Shown here piece by piece: positions 1 through 8,113 of a stretch of DNA of 64,000 nt. Numbering within the stretch: the stretch's first letter is position 1; every line of letters starts with the position of its first letter. This DNA is from Rhodospirillales bacterium (lineage in GTDB: Bacteria > Pseudomonadota > Alphaproteobacteria > Rhodospirillales > Casp-alpha2): contig JAJFII010000087.1 in assembly GCA_021775095.1 (NCBI GenBank), positions 1 to 64,000 of the forward strand, given 5' to 3'. The notes below the pieces were generated by a model. The model did not search any database. It saw only the letters and a list, made by a program, of their open reading frames with translations, and was not told the origin of the DNA. The position numbers and the translations under genes are program-made.

Positions 1-614
1 TGGGACTGCAACTGGAAACCGTATCGGATTACAACGGCTTGGATGGTTTGGTTGAATAAAACCGCAATGAGGGCATCTTCAAAACTCGGAACAAACACCG
101 GTTTGTAGGTAAATGAGTCTTCTTCTCTTTGGGCTTTTGCCAAATTGTCCCGCTGCTGGTTTTGTTGGCCCAGGGAAATATCATCAACGATCAGTACTTC
201 AAAATAGGGCCGCCGCCGGTTGCGTTCCTCATCAGTGGCATCGTCATCATCGTCGGACGACTCATTGTCCTTTGCCGGGCCTGAGAGATTCAAATGTTTG
301 CGCCGATAACTCGAACTCATCAAGGCACCAACGATGCGTTTAACCGTTTGGAAAAGAGCTGCATAATCTTCATTGTGCAGCAATTGGGTTACATGCTGGA
401 ACTGTTGGCGGCCTGGAAAAGCAAAATAACTCTCCATGGGCTCCACCAAATCCAGCAACCGCTGGACTTCCTGGGTGGTCTTGTCGTCCGCACGGTTTTC
501 CATCAACCGCTGGCATTTATATTTTAACCGATTCCAAGTATCCGCCCGAAACAGCGAGGCGTTATAATATTGACTTAATGAACGTTTTCCCGTGTCGGTT
601 AAATTTTTTGCCAT
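1..614 (-). CDS. Partial N-terminal part of an unrecognised protein, possibly a large PLP-dependent Orn/Lys/Arg decarboxylase-like enzyme
   Basis: An open minus-strand frame starts at ATG 614, with a GGGGGAAG-like ribosome site just upstream, and runs off the window after about 204 codons without a stop. The visible part begins MAKNLTDTGKR, has a helical region with YFAFPG (about 63-68), an acidic run (about 119-130, five consecutive D) and then YFEVLIVDD (about 137-145), which reads like the beta-strand and acidic pocket of a receiver-like Rossmann domain. Wing or receiver-like N-terminal domains are known in bacterial Orn/Lys/Arg decarboxylases, and the neighbours (amidohydrolase, GABA-type aminotransferase) would fit polyamine breakdown. 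That identification is from memory of the family and is weak; the open frame itself is well supported. A receiver-containing regulator is the alternative. Confidence 0.6.
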   Translation of the reverse strand, partial: MAKNLTDTGKRSLSQYYNASLFRADTWNRLKYKCQRLMENRADDKTTQEVQRLLDLVEPMESYFAFPGRQQFQHVTQLLHNEDYAALFQTVKRIVGALMSSSYRRKHLNLSGPAKDNESSDDDDDATDEERNRRRPYFEVLIVDDISLGQQNQQRDNLAKAQREEDSFTYKPVFVPSFEDALIAVLFNQTIQAVVIRYGFQLQS

Positions 615-636
615 GGGCTAGCTTCCCCCGCTTCAG

Positions 637-1599
637 TTATATTTTTTTAATCGGAATGATGTCCAGATGATGGTCCGCTGGCACGTCAGGAACTGACAGG
701 TTGAGCGGAAAAACGTCGCCAGGTGCTGCCACACCTATGCCCTCGCGACTTCCCTGTGTCTGCATTTGCAAGGGCCCCAAACTGTCCAGATAGGTGGTAT
801 CGAAAGCCTCCGAATAGACGGGAAATTTGGCCGCACCGTCGCGGAAACTTTTCAGGGTTTGGCCGAGCCCACGGTGGCCGGTGATGCGTTGCCGACGGAC
901 CATGTCAACGTCGACTTCCACCGGAATGATTTCTTCCTGGCCAGCGGCTTGATAGACCAAATTGCCAATCGGGTCGACGACACAGGAGCGGCCCGTTCCG
1001 CCACTCCCCAACCCATTAATGTCAAATACATAACACTGAAACATGGCTGCCGTCGCCTGGGCAATGGATATTTCAATATCACGGTCCGTGGTCCCGGTCA
1101 GCACCGGATGAAGCAAAATCTCAGCCCCCATGGCGGTGATCTGGCGCATAGTTTCCGGAAACCAGATATCATAACAAATGGACAGACCAAAACGCCCCAC
1201 ATGCGGGACGTCAAATACCAGGAATTCTGTGCCTCCGGTAACGCCATGTTCATAGGGGGCAAAGGGGAACATTTTACGATATCGGGCGACGATCTCACCG
1301 GCCGGGTTAATGACCACAGATTCGTTAAACAGTCCATTACCCTCGCGCACGAACAAGGAACCTGGGATGATCCAGATGTTGTGCTGAAGGGCCTTGGCGC
1401 AAAACACCGCCAAGGCGTCGTCAATACTTTCCGGATGATTGTCGGGTACCGGGCCATAGGGTGCCAGTTCACTGAATAAAACCATCTGGATCCAGGGAAA
1501 ACGAATCATCGCCAAATCAATCTTATGGGCCATCGCGGTCACATTTTCATTGTCGGCGGCAACGTGCATTTGCACGCCAGCGATAGCAAACGGCGTCAT
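637..1599 (-). CDS. Carbon-nitrogen hydrolase (nitrilase superfamily)
   Basis: A 320-residue cytosolic amidohydrolase. The nitrilase triad is readable: Glu44 in LFSELAPYG, Lys109 in RYRKMFPF and Cys142 in LSICYDIWFPE. These enzymes cleave amides, carbamoyl groups or nitriles through a cysteine thioester. I place the start at ATG 1599, with AAGGAATT about 10 bases upstream; the codon just before it is a TTG. It lies 22 bases downstream of the partial gene at the window start and about 90 bases downstream of the aminotransferase gene, all on the minus strand, so co-expression is likely. An N-carbamoylputrescine amidase-like or aliphatic amidase role in amine breakdown would suit the context, but substrate cannot be read from the sequence. 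Confidence 0.88.
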   Translation of the reverse strand: MTPFAIAGVQMHVAADNENVTAMAHKIDLAMIRFPWIQMVLFSELAPYGPVPDNHPESIDDALAVFCAKALQHNIWIIPGSLFVREGNGLFNESVVINPAGEIVARYRKMFPFAPYEHGVTGGTEFLVFDVPHVGRFGLSICYDIWFPETMRQITAMGAEILLHPVLTGTTDRDIEISIAQATAAMFQCYVFDINGLGSGGTGRSCVVDPIGNLVYQAAGQEEIIPVEVDVDMVRRQRITGHRGLGQTLKSFRDGAAKFPVYSEAFDTTYLDSLGPLQMQTQGSREGIGVAAPGDVFPLNLSVPDVPADHHLDIIPIKKI

Positions 1600-1691
1600 C
1601 AATTAAATTCCTTTTAGATCAATTCAAAGTTAGTCTATGGCCAGCACCTGCTTTAAGCAAACCAGTTCATAGGATTAATTTGGCCCTAGGT

Positions 1692-2996
1692 TTATTCGGC
1701 TGCCAGCGACAGGTTCGATATTTCCAACAAGCTCTTCTGCAGGATGTCCAGGCCTTCGTTAACGATCTCATCGTTGGCGGTTAACGGTACCAGGATACGT
1801 ATTGTGTTAGCAAAAACACCACAGGACAAAAGCAGCAGGCCATTTTCCAGGGCACGGGCGCATAGCGCCTTGGTTGCGTCCGCATCCGGCACATTGCCAC
1901 CGGCTTCACGCACCAGTTCGAACGCAACCATGGCACCAAGTCCCCTGATTTCGCCAATGGGGTGGACCCCGGAAACCTTTGACATGTCCCCAATTCGGGC
2001 AATCAGTTTAGCACCAAGTGCCGCACTTTTCTCGACCAGATTTTGATCTTCGATAACATCGAGAACCCCCAATGCCGCCGCACAACCCATCGGGCTTCCG
2101 CCATAGGTGCCGCCCAGCCCGCCCGGTTCCGCCGCATCCATAATGTTGGCTTTTCCGATGACGCCGGCAATCGGGAACCCGCCGGCAAGGCTTTTGGCAA
2201 CGGTGATCATGTCCGGCTCGACCCCGGAATGCTCAATCGCAAACAGCTTTCCAGTGCGGGCGAAACCTGTTTGGATTTCATCTGCAATGAGAACAATCCC
2301 ATGTTCGTCACAAATCGCCCGCAACTTTTGCAGCAATTCCGTCGGGGCCACGTAAAATCCGCCTTCTCCCTGCACCGGCTCAATGATCATGGCGGCGATG
2401 CGTTCCGGCCCAACATCCGACTTGAACATCCTTTCCAAAGCCTTAAGCGTGTCGTCGACGGTGACACCATGGACCGGCATCGGGAACGGTAAATGGTATA
2501 TTTCAGCCGGGAACGGACCAAAACCCGTTTTATAGGGGACAACCTTGCCGGTTAAGCCCATGGTCAGGTGGGTGCGTCCATGGAATCCCCCCGCAAATGC
2601 AATGACACCCGGCCGTCCCGTATGGGCCCGCGCAATTTTGACCGCATTTTCCACAGCTTCGGCACCGGTTGTCACAAACAGGGATTTTTTCGCTGTCTGA
2701 CCCGGGGCCAGGGCATTTAAACGCTCGGCTAACGCCACATAAGGTTCGTAGGGGACCACCTGATAGGCGGTATGGGTGAAACGGGCCATTTGCGCGGCTA
2801 CCCGTTCCATAACAACCGGATTGCGATGCCCTGTATTGAGCACGGCGATGCCGCCGGCAAAATCGACATACCGCTTACCTTCCACATCCCATAGTTCGGC
2901 ATTTTCGGCATGATCGGCAAAAACAGCGGTTGCGGTGGCAACGCCACGCGGTGTTGCCGCCTGTAGGCGAGAATATAAAGACTGATTGGTTGTCAT
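1692..2996 (-). CDS. gabT: 4-aminobutyrate (GABA) aminotransferase-like class III aminotransferase
   Basis: A PLP enzyme that transfers the amino group of GABA or a related omega-amino acid to 2-oxoglutarate. ATG 2996 is chosen because it carries AAGGAATT upstream and gives MTTNQSLYSRLQAATPRG, the usual GabT N-terminus. The open frame continues 45 codons upstream but without family similarity. The 434-residue product has the phosphate-binding TTGAEAVENAVK (from about 108), the cofactor-contacting Asp in ADEIQTGFAR (D239) and the Schiff-base lysine in VAKSLAGGFP (K268, the same number as in E. coli GabT). Cytosolic. With the neighbouring amidohydrolase it suggests amine or polyamine breakdown to succinate semialdehyde. 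The succinate semialdehyde dehydrogenase is not in the window. A 5-aminovalerate aminotransferase is the alternative. Confidence 0.9.
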   Translation of the reverse strand: MTTNQSLYSRLQAATPRGVATATAVFADHAENAELWDVEGKRYVDFAGGIAVLNTGHRNPVVMERVAAQMARFTHTAYQVVPYEPYVALAERLNALAPGQTAKKSLFVTTGAEAVENAVKIARAHTGRPGVIAFAGGFHGRTHLTMGLTGKVVPYKTGFGPFPAEIYHLPFPMPVHGVTVDDTLKALERMFKSDVGPERIAAMIIEPVQGEGGFYVAPTELLQKLRAICDEHGIVLIADEIQTGFARTGKLFAIEHSGVEPDMITVAKSLAGGFPIAGVIGKANIMDAAEPGGLGGTYGGSPMGCAAALGVLDVIEDQNLVEKSAALGAKLIARIGDMSKVSGVHPIGEIRGLGAMVAFELVREAGGNVPDADATKALCARALENGLLLLSCGVFANTIRILVPLTANDEIVNEGLDILQKSLLEISNLSLAAE

Positions 2997-3072
2997 GGCA
3001 TAATTCCTTGATGAGGGTAGGCGGGGTTGCCAATGGCGGGCGGTCAACCGCCCGCCCGCCAGGGGTTTTAAA

Positions 3073-3648
3073 TCAGGCGACGTTGCTTTTGCCAAACTCC
3101 GTAGCTTGCAAAGACATTTCTTTTTCACCACTCAGCGCCGTGTGATCTGCATGCGGCTCATGCACGGAAAAGGCGGGAGCAACAGCGTTACCAATGTCCG
3201 TGTCCCGGTTCACGGGGACAGGTTTGCTCTTGGCGATGCGCCGGGAAATCGACCAAACATGGCCAAACGGGTCGATAAACTTGCCGTAGCGTTCGCCCCA
3301 GGCCGTATCAGCCAGGCTGACCAGTATGCCGGCACCGTTTGTCAGCGCTCGGTCCCAAATCTCATCGGTGGTGTCGTGGTAAATGTGAATGCCGACGGCG
3401 GTGCCGCCGTAACCAAGGGGAGAATAAATACCAAACGCGGGCATTTCGTCAGATAGCCGTAAAATTGAGGTGCCGATTTTAATTTCAGCTTGCAGGACGG
3501 TGATTTCGTCCTCTGCTTTCATGCACGACAGGACGGTCGCGTCGAAAACATCTTGGTAAAAGGCGATTGCGGCGTCAGCCCCACGCACGACCAATTCCGG
3601 AGTTACGGTTTTGTACCCTTTGGGAACGGAAGCAATTTTTTTAGGCAT
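3073..3648 (-). CDS. VOC-family (PhnB/glyoxalase-like) protein
   Basis: A 191-residue protein whose first ~130 residues form a vicinal-oxygen-chelate fold of the PhnB-like type: VTPELVVRGADAAIAFYQ, then AEIKIGTSILRLSDE, and WGERYGKFIDPFGHVW near the end of the domain. The last ~45 residues look unstructured. Start is ATG 3648 with GGAGTTTTTCAA directly upstream. PhnB-like proteins bind or modify small molecules; many lack metal ligands and no specific reaction can be given. It sits 76 bases upstream of gabT on the same strand and may share its transcript. Its own promoter region faces the TACATC(A/T)T array upstream of the divergent hypothetical gene, so both may be under the same control. 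Confidence 0.8.
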   Translation of the reverse strand: MPKKIASVPKGYKTVTPELVVRGADAAIAFYQDVFDATVLSCMKAEDEITVLQAEIKIGTSILRLSDEMPAFGIYSPLGYGGTAVGIHIYHDTTDEIWDRALTNGAGILVSLADTAWGERYGKFIDPFGHVWSISRRIAKSKPVPVNRDTDIGNAVAPAFSVHEPHADHTALSGEKEMSLQATEFGKSNVA

Positions 3649-3750
3649 TTGAAAAACTCCTTATCTTTTCATGTCACTCATTGATCCTGCTCGGCGGTTT
3701 TAAACTCTCTTCTTAAACGCACCTGCAGAAATAAAATTGGAAATACACGA

Positions 3751-3842
3751 TACATCATGGTACATCTTGATGCATGATGTACATCATGAATTAAGATGTA
3801 CCCCAACGACAAAAGGATGTCAACATCATGGATCAAGATGTA
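3751..3842. promoter_or_regulatory. Array of TACATC(A/T)T elements with a 16-bp perfect palindrome
   Basis: TACATCAT occurs at 3751-3758 and 3780-3787, TACATCTT at 3761-3768, and the reverse complements at 3774-3781, 3793-3800 and 3835-3842. The copies at 3774 and 3780 overlap to form the perfect palindrome CATGATGTACATCATG at 3773-3788. The first two copies are 10 bases (one helical turn) apart. This is the layout of a multi-site operator for an oligomerising repressor between two divergent genes. No cognate regulator was recognised nearby. Confidence 0.6.
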
Positions 3843-4343
3843 TCGCTTGGCGTTACCATGACAATTACTCAAGCGGATATCCCTTACTTACGCGAGGTTG
3901 GCCGTTTGGGGGAATATGCCGTGGTTTATCGGGTTTTCCGCCAGCAGATGGGCGGTGGTTTTGGTGATCAGACAAAGAATCCCTTTGCCTGGGGCGTGCT
4001 TGTTTATGTGGATACGCAAGTGGCTCGCCTGTACAGCGCTCGAGGACTGCCAAGGGAATGGTCCGATTTAACCCGATTGGAAAAATGGATGCGCGAACAG
4101 GGCTTCTGGTATTGGTGGATGCGTAATGATCTGGAACCTCTGATGGTGATGCCATCTGAAGAAGAACCCGAGATTGAAACCGGTGTTTTACCTGGCAAGG
4201 AAGATGATGTGTCGGAGCCGCACATAACCAAGGTCGGTACAGATCCCGTCGATACGCAACAACTGCGGGTCGCCGGTGGCAGCGCCGAGGTTATGCCCCT
4301 GCCAACTCAGATGTTTAATTTGGTGCCGCAAACGGACGATTAA
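3828..4343 (+). CDS. Conserved-looking hypothetical protein, Trp-rich, acidic C-terminus
   Basis: A 171-residue soluble protein I cannot assign. The first ~105 residues look like one folded domain: ITQADIPYLREVGRLGEYAV, then NPFAWGVLVYVD, ARLYSARGLPREW and EKWMREQGFWYWWMRNDLE with four tryptophans close together. The remainder is acidic, low in complexity and probably disordered. ATG 3828 has AAAAGGA about 10 bases upstream; an in-frame ATG at 3858 is the alternative. No signal peptide or membrane segment. It begins inside the TACATC(A/T)T array, so it is probably tightly regulated. The next gene on the strand is 285 bases away, so it is likely monocistronic. No function is proposed. Confidence 0.75.
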   Translation: MDQDVSLGVTMTITQADIPYLREVGRLGEYAVVYRVFRQQMGGGFGDQTKNPFAWGVLVYVDTQVARLYSARGLPREWSDLTRLEKWMREQGFWYWWMRNDLEPLMVMPSEEEPEIETGVLPGKEDDVSEPHITKVGTDPVDTQQLRVAGGSAEVMPLPTQMFNLVPQTDD

Positions 4344-4628
4344 ATGGGCGCGGCTGTCTTATCGCAAAAATTCGGCGGCGGTTGTCGAGATGGGTCGGCG
4401 GGCCAGGGTGTTATCTGATAAATAACAAAAACAATAATACGATCAATCTTAAATAAATATCCTGTTACCAATCTGAAATGCTTTATCTGTCAATTTTCGT
4501 CGTTCATTTTATCTTTTATTAGAAAATTTGAGACATTTACTCCTAAATAAGCATATAATTGTATTGCGAATAACAAGACTCCTAAGAAGTTTTCTGCGGA
4601 TACAGGCTATCTATTAGGAAACTCATAA
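4344..4628. other. AT-rich intergenic region
   Basis: The 285 bases between the hypothetical gene and the solute-binding protein gene become markedly AT-rich after about 4410. I see no gene, clear terminator or repeat. The stretch must hold the promoter of the gene starting at 4629, but no convincing -35/-10 pair could be singled out. Confidence 0.5.
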
Positions 4629-5378
4629 ATGAAACTGTTATTCTGCCGACTCCTTTTACTTATGCATATTATTTTATTGTTGTTTTTCATCCCTGTAAGG
4701 ACGGCATTTTCTGTCGAAAAACTGACTTTTACTACACCATCGGCACCCCCTTATGGTCCGGGCGATGGCCCTGGATTTGTCGCCATGATCGCAACGGAAA
4801 TGTTCAGGCGGATAAATATTGATATTGAGGTTATTTCGTTAACCGCAGAACGGTCCTTAACAAATGTAAATGCGGGCATCGAAGACGGTGAACTCAGTCG
4901 GATTGCTGGTATGGAACAAAAATATCCTAATCTGGTAATGGTCCCGGAAACCATGTTGCGTTTTGATTTTATGGCGCTCACCAGGGACACAAAAATAAGC
5001 CTGGCACATTGGGACGATCTCGCTCCCTACACCGTTGGTATGATAACCGGATGGAAGATGTTTGAATATAATGTCAAAAAAGCCAGGAAAATAATAAAAG
5101 TCACAACCGATATACAACTTTTGCAGATGTTGAACCTGGGGCGTATTGACGTCGCATTGTTTGGCCGATGGGAAAGCCATTATTTGTTGCAGAAGCTAAA
5201 TATTGATGCCCATCTCATCGAACCCCCTTTGGCGACTGTTGCTTCCTTCATGTATCTAAATAAAAAGCACCGGTTACTCGTTGCCAAAGTGAGCCAGGCC
5301 CTCGCCGCCATGAAACGGGATGGCACCTATCAACGGATATCTGAGCAAACTCTTGGAAAGTATAAAAACCGGAAGTAA
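4629..5378 (+). CDS. Family 3 extracellular solute-binding protein (orphan)
   Basis: A 249-residue exported protein. The N-terminus MKLLFCRLLLLMHIILLLFF is a signal peptide or anchor, with possible cleavage near residue 28. The rest follows the periplasmic amino-acid-binding (SBP family 3) pattern: LTFTTPSAPPYG at the mature N-terminus, MIATEMFRRINIDIEVI, YTVGMITGW in the second lobe, GRIDVALFGRW and the C-terminal MKRDGTYQRISEQ. ATG 4629 has AGGAAAC upstream. There is no permease or ATPase beside it, so it resembles the stand-alone SBP3 proteins that may act in sensing or as accessory receptors. Ligand unknown. Codon use is more AT-rich than the surrounding genes. Confidence 0.8.
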   Translation: MKLLFCRLLLLMHIILLLFFIPVRTAFSVEKLTFTTPSAPPYGPGDGPGFVAMIATEMFRRINIDIEVISLTAERSLTNVNAGIEDGELSRIAGMEQKYPNLVMVPETMLRFDFMALTRDTKISLAHWDDLAPYTVGMITGWKMFEYNVKKARKIIKVTTDIQLLQMLNLGRIDVALFGRWESHYLLQKLNIDAHLIEPPLATVASFMYLNKKHRLLVAKVSQALAAMKRDGTYQRISEQTLGKYKNRK

Positions 5379-5479
5379 TTGGATTGTGAAAAAGCGGACA
5401 GGAGTTCCCAATGCATTTTGGCATTGCAGAAATTGCCGAATGCCGATCCTTATCCCTTGTGTACCAATTGATTTACAAA

Positions 5480-5505
5480 TTGGCGGCATATCAATTGTCC
5501 GCCAA
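5480..5505. repeat. Short inverted repeat TTGGCGG / CCGCCAA
   Basis: A perfect 7-base stem (5480-5486 with 5499-5505) separated by 12 bases, 40-odd bases upstream of the SnoaL-like gene. There is no T-run after it, so it is more likely an operator-type dyad or an mRNA hairpin than a rho-independent terminator. Confidence 0.35.
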
Positions 5506-5548
5506 ATTTGATATGGTTTGGCCTCCATTCGATTTTAGGGAGGTAAAA

Positions 5549-5899
5549 ATGTCGAGCACTGAAAAGGTTCTGAATCACCATCTCAAATGTTTTGGCGAAG
5601 GTGACCTTGAAGGTATTTTATCTGACTATACGGATAGCTCTGTTTTCGAAACGCCTGATAAACAGCTTAAGGGATTAGAAGAACTGCGGGGAATATTCAC
5701 GTTCCTGTTTGAAGATTTTGCCAAGGGTGAAGCAACATTTGAAATGGTGCGCTTATCGGTTGACGGCGATCACGCCTACATTGTCTGGAAAGCCCAGACC
5801 GTCGATAACGATTATCATGTCGGGACAGACACTTTTGTTGTTCGCGGTGGCAAGATTGTTTATCAGACTTTTGCCGGGCACATCACGCCGCGAAACTAG
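5549..5899 (+). CDS. SnoaL-like / NTF2-like protein
   Basis: A 116-residue cytosolic protein with the cone-shaped NTF2 fold: LNHHLKCFGEGDLEGILSDY helix pair, then SSVFETPDKQLKGLEEL, and beta strands ending HVGTDTFVVRGGKIVYQTF. ATG 5549 is preceded by AGGGAGGTAAAA, a strong ribosome site; the frame is open further upstream but without an NTF2 pattern. The SnoaL superfamily contains isomerases, hydrolases and non-enzymatic binding proteins, so no reaction can be named. It lies 170 bases downstream of the solute-binding protein gene on the same strand and is probably transcribed on its own. Confidence 0.82.
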   Translation: MSSTEKVLNHHLKCFGEGDLEGILSDYTDSSVFETPDKQLKGLEELRGIFTFLFEDFAKGEATFEMVRLSVDGDHAYIVWKAQTVDNDYHVGTDTFVVRGGKIVYQTFAGHITPRN

Positions 5900-6043
5900 C
5901 AGTCTGTAACACCTTTATTGCATCCTTGGGACGGTCTTCCGAAGTCATCTGGATAGGTGCTCGCGAAACCTCATTTGTTAGGATCGGGCGACGGCGCAAT
6001 GCGCGGTGCCGAGTTAACGTTTCGCGTTGCTGCCTATTGGCTC

Positions 6044-7972
6044 TCAGCCCAGGCACCATTGCTGCCAGATATGGCGCATTTGGCCGGCGAAGCCGTTGGC
6101 AAACCTGACGTTGTCGCACAGGGGAGACGCCGCCATCGTCGACCGCAGATCGGCGCGCCGGGCAGCCCGTCGGGGCGCATCACGGGCCAGGGCGACAGCC
6201 TTTTTTATATAGTCGTCAGGGTCGCTGGCCACCAAGTCCGGGTGACCCAGGTTGGATAAATGACTTTGTGAATGTCGGCTGGCGAATGTCTGGCCAGAGG
6301 TGGTGACCACCGGAACCCCCATCCACAAAGCTTCAAGTGTTGTCAGACCGCCGGAATAGGGGAACGGGTCAAGGGCGATGTCGACCCTGCCATATCGATC
6401 AAGGAGGTGCCGGTGCGAACTCCAGCCCTCGAGCGTAAGACGATCCGCGTCGATACCATGGGACCGGAACAGGCGATAAATTCGTTCGGCATTTGTCGCT
6501 GCGTTCATATTGCGGTATTTCAGGATCAGGCGGGCGTCGGCGACTGCCTGCAGGATCGCCGCCCAGCAACCGATAAGGCCGGCGTTCAGTTTCACCGGAT
6601 TGTTGAACGACGCAAAAGTGACAAATCCCGCATTTTCGGAGGGTTGCGGGGCGACCGGTGGCGCGTACGCCGGCGGCGTATAAGACAACCAGCCGTCTTC
6701 CATGCGCAGAATTTTTTCCCGGTAAAACGGGTCCTCGCCGGGCGGCGTTGAATAACCATCCGACAACAGATAATCCATAGCTGCCAACCCGGTCGTGCCG
6801 ACATAACCTGCCCAGGTGACTTGCACCGGTGCCGGTTTGCGGGCAAATACCAGCAATCGGTTGTTACGGGAATGGCCGGACAGATCGAACAGAATATCAA
6901 TCCGATCCTCACCAATGCGCCGCGCCAGGCTGGTGTCGGTCAAGGACCCGACGGGGTGCCATTGGTGAGACGCCGATTTGATCCGTTTGCTCAAATCATC
7001 GGACAAACCCGTTGAATAACAGACGGACTCGAACTGATCCCCGTTCAAATGCTCCAGCAGTCCGACAATAAAATATCCGACCGGATGGTGCCGCAAATCC
7101 GGTGATACAAATCCCATGCGGATCCGGCGTTCCGGATCGCGGTTGTTTGGATGAACGGGCCAGGTCTCATAAAGCGGGTGTCCGTGCTGCCTGTCCCATT
7201 TGTCGTGCTGTTGCAAAAGCGACAGGGCGGTATGGTCTGGCCGGTACTGTTCGCACAGCAACAGATTGCTGTGGGCCAGGGCAAAATCCGGTTTCACGGC
7301 AATGGCTTGGCGACAGGCGACAAGAGCTTCGTCAAGCTGGCCCAGTTCTTTGAGGGCGACACCCAGATTGTTATGGGCCTCAGCCAGATCAGGTTCGAGG
7401 GCCAGAGCTTGGCGGCAGAGGGCAATGGTTTCTTCTTGACGGGCCAGTTCATTATAAAGATTTGCGAGATTGGTCAGGGCCATGGCAAAGTCCGGTTTCA
7501 GGATCAGGGCCTGGCGTATACTTTCTTCTGCCTCATTAAATCGGCCCTGGTCTTTCAGGACAACTCCCAGGTTGCTGTGGGCTTCGGCAAAATCAGGTTT
7601 GACAGCAATGGCCTGTTGATACCGGTCAATGGCATCGCAGTGATTGCCCTGGCCATAATAAATCAGGCCCAGATTATAATGGGCGTCCGCAAAGTCAGGC
7701 GCCAGGACGAGAGCTTGGTTGATCCATTTGACCGCGTTGTCGTCATCGCCCCGTTGGTGGGCGATCCCACCGAGCAGGTGCAGGACCATCGGTTGCTCGG
7801 GGTCGGCTTTCAGCAGGCGGAGATAAAGTATTTCCGCTTGCCCCAGGCGCCCTGCCTTATGGTGGGTTAAGGCGAGACCCAGTATCGGCGCGTCGTTGGT
7901 GTAGCCGCCGTCGGTCCCTGTCGCGCGGCCTGTGCCGGGAGGCTGGAGCGACGGTTTTATGGTGCCGGTCAT
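6044..7972 (-). CDS. TPR protein with O-GlcNAc-transferase-like (GT41) C-terminal domain
   Basis: A 642-residue cytosolic protein. Residues ~20-255 are about seven tandem tetratricopeptide repeats of the type FAEAHSNLGVVLKDQGRF and LAEAHNNLGVALKELGQL. Residues ~285-640 match the SPINDLY/OGT catalytic domain: GFVSPDLRHHPVGYF (the His is the position of the conserved OGT histidine), DILFDLSGHSRNNRL, PAPVQVTWAGYVGTTG, LILKYRNM and YSGGLTTLEALWMGVPVVT, which contacts the nucleotide sugar. It should transfer a sugar from a UDP-type donor to protein or another acceptor. Bacterial members have been linked to flagellin or surface-protein glycosylation, but no such target gene is near. It appears monocistronic. 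The repeats are visible in the DNA and generate long spurious antisense frames. Confidence 0.88.
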   Translation of the reverse strand: MTGTIKPSLQPPGTGRATGTDGGYTNDAPILGLALTHHKAGRLGQAEILYLRLLKADPEQPMVLHLLGGIAHQRGDDDNAVKWINQALVLAPDFADAHYNLGLIYYGQGNHCDAIDRYQQAIAVKPDFAEAHSNLGVVLKDQGRFNEAEESIRQALILKPDFAMALTNLANLYNELARQEETIALCRQALALEPDLAEAHNNLGVALKELGQLDEALVACRQAIAVKPDFALAHSNLLLCEQYRPDHTALSLLQQHDKWDRQHGHPLYETWPVHPNNRDPERRIRMGFVSPDLRHHPVGYFIVGLLEHLNGDQFESVCYSTGLSDDLSKRIKSASHQWHPVGSLTDTSLARRIGEDRIDILFDLSGHSRNNRLLVFARKPAPVQVTWAGYVGTTGLAAMDYLLSDGYSTPPGEDPFYREKILRMEDGWLSYTPPAYAPPVAPQPSENAGFVTFASFNNPVKLNAGLIGCWAAILQAVADARLILKYRNMNAATNAERIYRLFRSHGIDADRLTLEGWSSHRHLLDRYGRVDIALDPFPYSGGLTTLEALWMGVPVVTTSGQTFASRHSQSHLSNLGHPDLVASDPDDYIKKAVALARDAPRRAARRADLRSTMAASPLCDNVRFANGFAGQMRHIWQQWCLG

Positions 7973-8113
7973 CAGTTAAATGCGCTTCATCGGTAAACAG
8001 ACCCCGAAAATTATTGGTCAAATTTACCCAGTCCGGGATTTGTTGGCAAAAGGAAAATCGACGGGGCCATCACCGTTCGCCTGATTGCTGGTGCCCGGGC
8101 TGAGATTGTCGCC

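Noticed and set aside
766-1479. A 237-codon plus-strand open frame opposite the carbon-nitrogen hydrolase
   Set aside because: It is antisense to a gene with a complete catalytic triad, has no ribosome site and no protein-like pattern.
2997-3131. Forty-five extra N-terminal codons of the GabT frame
   Set aside because: They overlap the VOC gene end and do not resemble any GabT; ATG 2996 has a good ribosome site.
7151-7870. A 239-codon plus-strand open frame opposite the TPR region
   Set aside because: It arises from the periodic TPR-coding DNA; the TPR consensus on the minus strand is unmistakable.
7170-7870. Periodic ~100-base DNA repeats considered as a CRISPR or satellite array
   Set aside because: The period is that of the 34-residue TPR and the repeats diverge at codon third positions, as expected for coding repeats.
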